Source: Helicobacteraceae bacterium (GTDB lineage Bacteria > Campylobacterota > Campylobacteria > Campylobacterales > Sulfurimonadaceae). Taken from it: a stretch of 64,000 nt of DNA. The notes under the pieces are model-generated. The model did not search any database, had not been told where the DNA came from, and worked only from the letters and a program-made list of their open reading frames with translations. The DNA is taken from assembly GCA_027038835.1 (NCBI GenBank), contig JALWGC010000006.1, forward strand, positions 1 through 64,000. Reading direction: 5' to 3'. Shown here one piece after another: positions 61,366 through 64,000 of this stretch. The translations under genes and the position numbers were made by a program. The first letter of the stretch is position 1. Every line of letters begins with the position of its first letter.

Positions 61366-62982
61366 ATGAAAGAAAAAGATTTAAGCCATATCGAGGTTAA
61401 AGATTACGCAGGTAAATTAGCCAAGACGTTTCTTTACAACCCGTTAACGGCGGTACTGGCAGTGTTTTTGCTTGCTATCGGGTATCTTTCTTTAGAGGTG
61501 ATGCCGCGTGAGGAAGACCCGCAAATCGCCATAAGCGGAGGAAGTATCATCGTTCCTGCACCCGGACTCTCCCCTAAAGAGGTAGAGAAAATCATCGTCG
61601 AACCGTTAGAGCAAAAGATTCGTGAAATCAAAGGTGTAGAACACATCTACTCTATGAGTATGGAAAACGTCGGCGTCATCAACGTTATGTACTACATAGG
61701 GCAAAACAGAGAGATTTCCAACCTCAAGCTCTATGACAAAGTGATGCAAAATATGGACTTGATGCCAAAAGATATCATGATGCCGCTTGTCAAGCCGTTC
61801 GATATCGACATCGATATCCCTATCGTCAATATCGCTTTTTACCAAAAAGACCACTCCCTTAGCTATCCGAAATTTTTGGAAACTATCCAAAACATCAAAA
61901 AAGAGATAGCGACCATCGAAAATGTTTCCAAAACACAGCTCAAAGGGCAACACAAAGAGCAATTCAACATCGGTGTCGATTTGAACAAACTCAAAGGGTA
62001 TCACCTCTCATTAGGGCAAATCGTCCAAGCTATCAAAGCTATAACACTGAAAGTACCTAATGTCGATACCCAAACCAAAGAGAAAAAAATCGTCGTTTTC
62101 GGTGTCAAAAACGCCATCGAAACGGTTGAAGACGTTAAAAACATCATGGTCGCCCAATATATGGGAAGCCCTATCTACATACGCGATATCGCAACCGTGA
62201 CGGATGGCATAGATATTCAAAACAAAAAAGAAGCGAGTATCGTACTGAAAGAAGAAAACGGAAAAACCGAAAAACTGCCGCAAATCACCCTAAGTGTTTC
62301 CAAGCTTGCGGGCTCGAACGCCGTTTTTGTCGCAAACGATGTAAAAAAACTTCTTGAAAAAAACAAAGATAGACTGGAAAAACTTGGCATTGGCTATAAA
62401 ATAACCAGAGATTACGGAAAACGAGCCGACGAAGCGGTCAACGAACTTGTTCATCACCTGCTTATCACTATCGTCATTATAGCCGTGATGCTTGTGTTCT
62501 TCCTTGGCTACAAAGAAAGTCTCATCGTAACCTTTACCGTTCCGGCCATTCTTGCCGTTACACTTTTTATCGCGTATCTCAGCGGTCAGACCATCAACCG
62601 TATCACTCTCTTTGCGTTCTTGCTCTCACTTGGGCTTTTGGTCGATGCAGCGATTATCGTTATAGAAAATATCCACAGACATATCCACTCCCATGATAGC
62701 GAACACAAAGATATGGATACACTTTTGGTAAAAGCGACGGACGAAATAGGCGCACCGACGAATATCGCGACGTTGGCTATCATCTTGACGATGGTGCCGA
62801 TGCTTTTTGTTGGAGGTATGATGGGAGCGTTTATGAAACCGATTCCGCTCAATGTTCCCGTCGCTCTTATCGCTTCGCTCCTTGTCGCTTATATATTCAC
62901 GCCGTATTTGAGTCGTAAGCTACTCAAGTTCAACGACGACGGCGCACATAGACACAACAGTACAACAAAAGGGGGTAACTGA
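61366..62982 (+). CDS. RND efflux permease, N-terminal half (split gene)
   Basis: A 538-residue protein equal to the first half of an RND pump: TM1 (about 26-46), the whole first porter loop, and TM2-6, ending after TM6 with a cytosolic tail 'KLLKFNDDGAHRHNSTTKGGN'. TM4 reads 'GLLVDAAIIVIEN', with one Asp where drug pumps have two (compare [10 protein letters not shown] in the first pump); the D-A-A pattern recalls metal-exporting CusA types. A histidine-rich loop 'IHRHIHSHDSEHKD' follows TM4. The second half is the next gene, starting TGATG. Substrate unknown; metal or small-molecule export is possible. Confidence 0.88.
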   Translation: MKEKDLSHIEVKDYAGKLAKTFLYNPLTAVLAVFLLAIGYLSLEVMPREEDPQIAISGGSIIVPAPGLSPKEVEKIIVEPLEQKIREIKGVEHIYSMSMENVGVINVMYYIGQNREISNLKLYDKVMQNMDLMPKDIMMPLVKPFDIDIDIPIVNIAFYQKDHSLSYPKFLETIQNIKKEIATIENVSKTQLKGQHKEQFNIGVDLNKLKGYHLSLGQIVQAIKAITLKVPNVDTQTKEKKIVVFGVKNAIETVEDVKNIMVAQYMGSPIYIRDIATVTDGIDIQNKKEASIVLKEENGKTEKLPQITLSVSKLAGSNAVFVANDVKKLLEKNKDRLEKLGIGYKITRDYGKRADEAVNELVHHLLITIVIIAVMLVFFLGYKESLIVTFTVPAILAVTLFIAYLSGQTINRITLFAFLLSLGLLVDAAIIVIENIHRHIHSHDSEHKDMDTLLVKATDEIGAPTNIATLAIILTMVPMLFVGGMMGAFMKPIPLNVPVALIASLLVAYIFTPYLSRKLLKFNDDGAHRHNSTTKGGN

Positions 62983-64000
62983 TGCCGCATCATCACCACA
63001 AAGGGAAGAAGTTCGAAAACTTCATCTTCAATATCCTCCAAAGCAAATCGAAAAAAGCGATGGTGATTATCGCCGTACTTGTCGCTCTTGCCGGCAGTAT
63101 CATGATGATACCGACAAAGTTGGTATTGGCACGTATGCTTCCGGGTAAAAGTGCGAACACGTTCACCGTCTATACCGATACACCGGCCGGTAGTTCCATT
63201 TACCAAACGAAAAAAGTGGTCGAGTGTGTCGAAAACGTTTTGAAAGAGGAAAAAGAGGTAACCGATATAGAAAGTTTCATCGGTGAAGGTTCTCCACTTG
63301 ATTATGCCGGTCTTGTCAAAGGTAGCAGCATGAAACAAGGGGAGCGCTACGCCGAAACGGTCGTCAATCTGACCGACAAACACGAAAGGGACGAACCTTC
63401 TTTCTTGATGGTACAACGTTTGCGTCCTATCATCAAAAGCAAATGTGAGCCGCTTGTCAAAGATACCGTCATCAAACTTATCGAAATGCCGGCAGGTCCT
63501 CCGACACTCGCTTCACTCGTCGTCGAAGTTTACGGTGATGTCAACAGCGACGTGGCCAAAGTAGCACATGATGTCGCGCATGTTTTGAAAAACACCGACA
63601 AAGTGGTCGATGTGGACATAATGAGTGAAGAACCATACGATAAATATAACATCATTCCGATTACCGAAAAAATCACTCGAAGCGGACTTACGCTCGACCA
63701 AGTGAACAAAATCCTTTATCTCGCTTTCAAAGGAAGTGTCGTCGCCGTTAAAAACACCATAGAGCTCAACGACCAAGTCGGTATATTCGTCTCTTTGAGT
63801 CAAAAAACCAAAGAGCTTGAGAACAGCTCACTCGAAGCTCTACGTTCAAAACTAAGCTCACTCTTTTTGATGAACAAAAAAGGGATGATGATTCCGCTAA
63901 TAGAGATAGTCAAAATAAAAAAAGTGAAAAAAAGCAGACCGATCTATCATAAAGATTTGAAGACGATGATAAACGTTATTGCAGAGACGGACAACGAATC
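62982..64000 (+). CDS. RND efflux permease, C-terminal half (partial, runs off window)
   Basis: An open frame of 339 codons with no stop before the window end. It begins 'MPHHHHKGKKFENF' and continues with TM7 ('KAMVIIAVLVALAGSIMMIP', about 21-40), the RND porter-domain pattern 'ARMLPGKSANTFTVYTDTPAGSSI', 'PAGPPTLASLVVEVYG' and 'MIPLIEIVKIKK'. It thus supplies the second porter loop and, outside the window, TM8-12. The ATG shares a base with the stop of the first half, so it is made by coupled re-initiation. A TAA at 62976-62978 in its own frame, 3 nt ahead of the ATG, prevents fusion by frameshifting. Confidence 0.85.
   Translation, partial: MPHHHHKGKKFENFIFNILQSKSKKAMVIIAVLVALAGSIMMIPTKLVLARMLPGKSANTFTVYTDTPAGSSIYQTKKVVECVENVLKEEKEVTDIESFIGEGSPLDYAGLVKGSSMKQGERYAETVVNLTDKHERDEPSFLMVQRLRPIIKSKCEPLVKDTVIKLIEMPAGPPTLASLVVEVYGDVNSDVAKVAHDVAHVLKNTDKVVDVDIMSEEPYDKYNIIPITEKITRSGLTLDQVNKILYLAFKGSVVAVKNTIELNDQVGIFVSLSQKTKELENSSLEALRSKLSSLFLMNKKGMMIPLIEIVKIKKVKKSRPIYHKDLKTMINVIAETDNE

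Noticed and set aside
62960-62985. Programmed -1 frameshift joining the two RND halves at A-AAA-GGG
   Set aside because: Shifting back one base there immediately meets TAA at 62976-62978, so ribosomes could not reach the second half; coupled re-initiation at TGATG explains the arrangement better.
1-64000. CRISPR arrays, rRNA genes, retron or reverse-transcriptase components for the ATPase-HNH pair
   Set aside because: No regularly spaced repeats, rRNA-like sequence or reverse-transcriptase frame was seen anywhere, so the ATPase-HNH pair is not called a retron.

Overview
The window looks like chromosomal DNA of a Campylobacterota (epsilonproteobacterial) chemolithotroph of the Sulfurovum/Sulfurimonas type. 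The evidence is a sulfide:quinone oxidoreductase, a fused ResB-CcsA cytochrome c synthase, a neelaredoxin-type superoxide reductase, a CmeABC-like efflux operon, separately encoded GlyS, tightly overlapping genes with frequent TTG starts, and AT-rich TATAAT promoters. The genus is inferred from gene content only. No rRNA, complete tRNA or CRISPR array was seen.

Layout. 1-390: right end of a probable mobile or accessory segment, with an AlpA/excisionase-like regulator, short repeats and a palindromic region containing a 23-nt tRNA-3'-end-like string. 393-1454: helical-repeat protein. 1522-7115: MFP-RND-OMP efflux operon. 7166-8472: CitE-like lyase and a monohaem cytochrome c. 8533-14841: housekeeping run folD, lepB, an M50 protease, rpiB, a coiled-coil protein, apt, trpB, pepA. 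14992-25118: a small conserved protein, nitroreductase, pyk, a PlpD-like patatin-barrel protein, an HD-GYP receptor and uvrA. 25248-27205: small and regulatory genes, including a CinA-like protein and an HTH/RHH pair.

27202-32104 is the most unusual block. It reads leftwards as sqr, a 52-residue membrane microprotein, a membrane protein carrying a peptide-deformylase domain that has lost every metal and catalytic residue, and a hybrid histidine kinase. I infer a sulfide oxidation and sensing unit. 32230-36472: pepN, a 268-bp gene-less element with 28-bp terminal inverted repeats, and phosphomannomutase. 36479-38765: modABC, with a 16-bp palindrome centred exactly between modA and a divergent lipoprotein gene. 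39831-40959: a pair of YeeE/YedE half-transporters. 41059-44362: pyrC, a two-component system and exbBD, joined by overlaps. 44364-46376: glyS.

46439-49011 is a visibly AT-rich insertion encoding a Septu-like anti-phage pair (HNH nuclease plus ATPase), in which the ATPase has an unexplained N-terminal region of about 250 residues. 49239-55603: superoxide reductase, a divergent uracil-DNA glycosylase homologue, a periplasmic protein, a thioesterase, a coiled-coil membrane protein, a HAD phosphatase, hemH and a DUF2461 protein. 55604-58936: ccsBA, next to hemH and consistent with haem and cytochrome c supply. 59167-64000: a second efflux operon (OMP, MFP, RND) whose RND pump is split into two genes; the second gene runs off the window.
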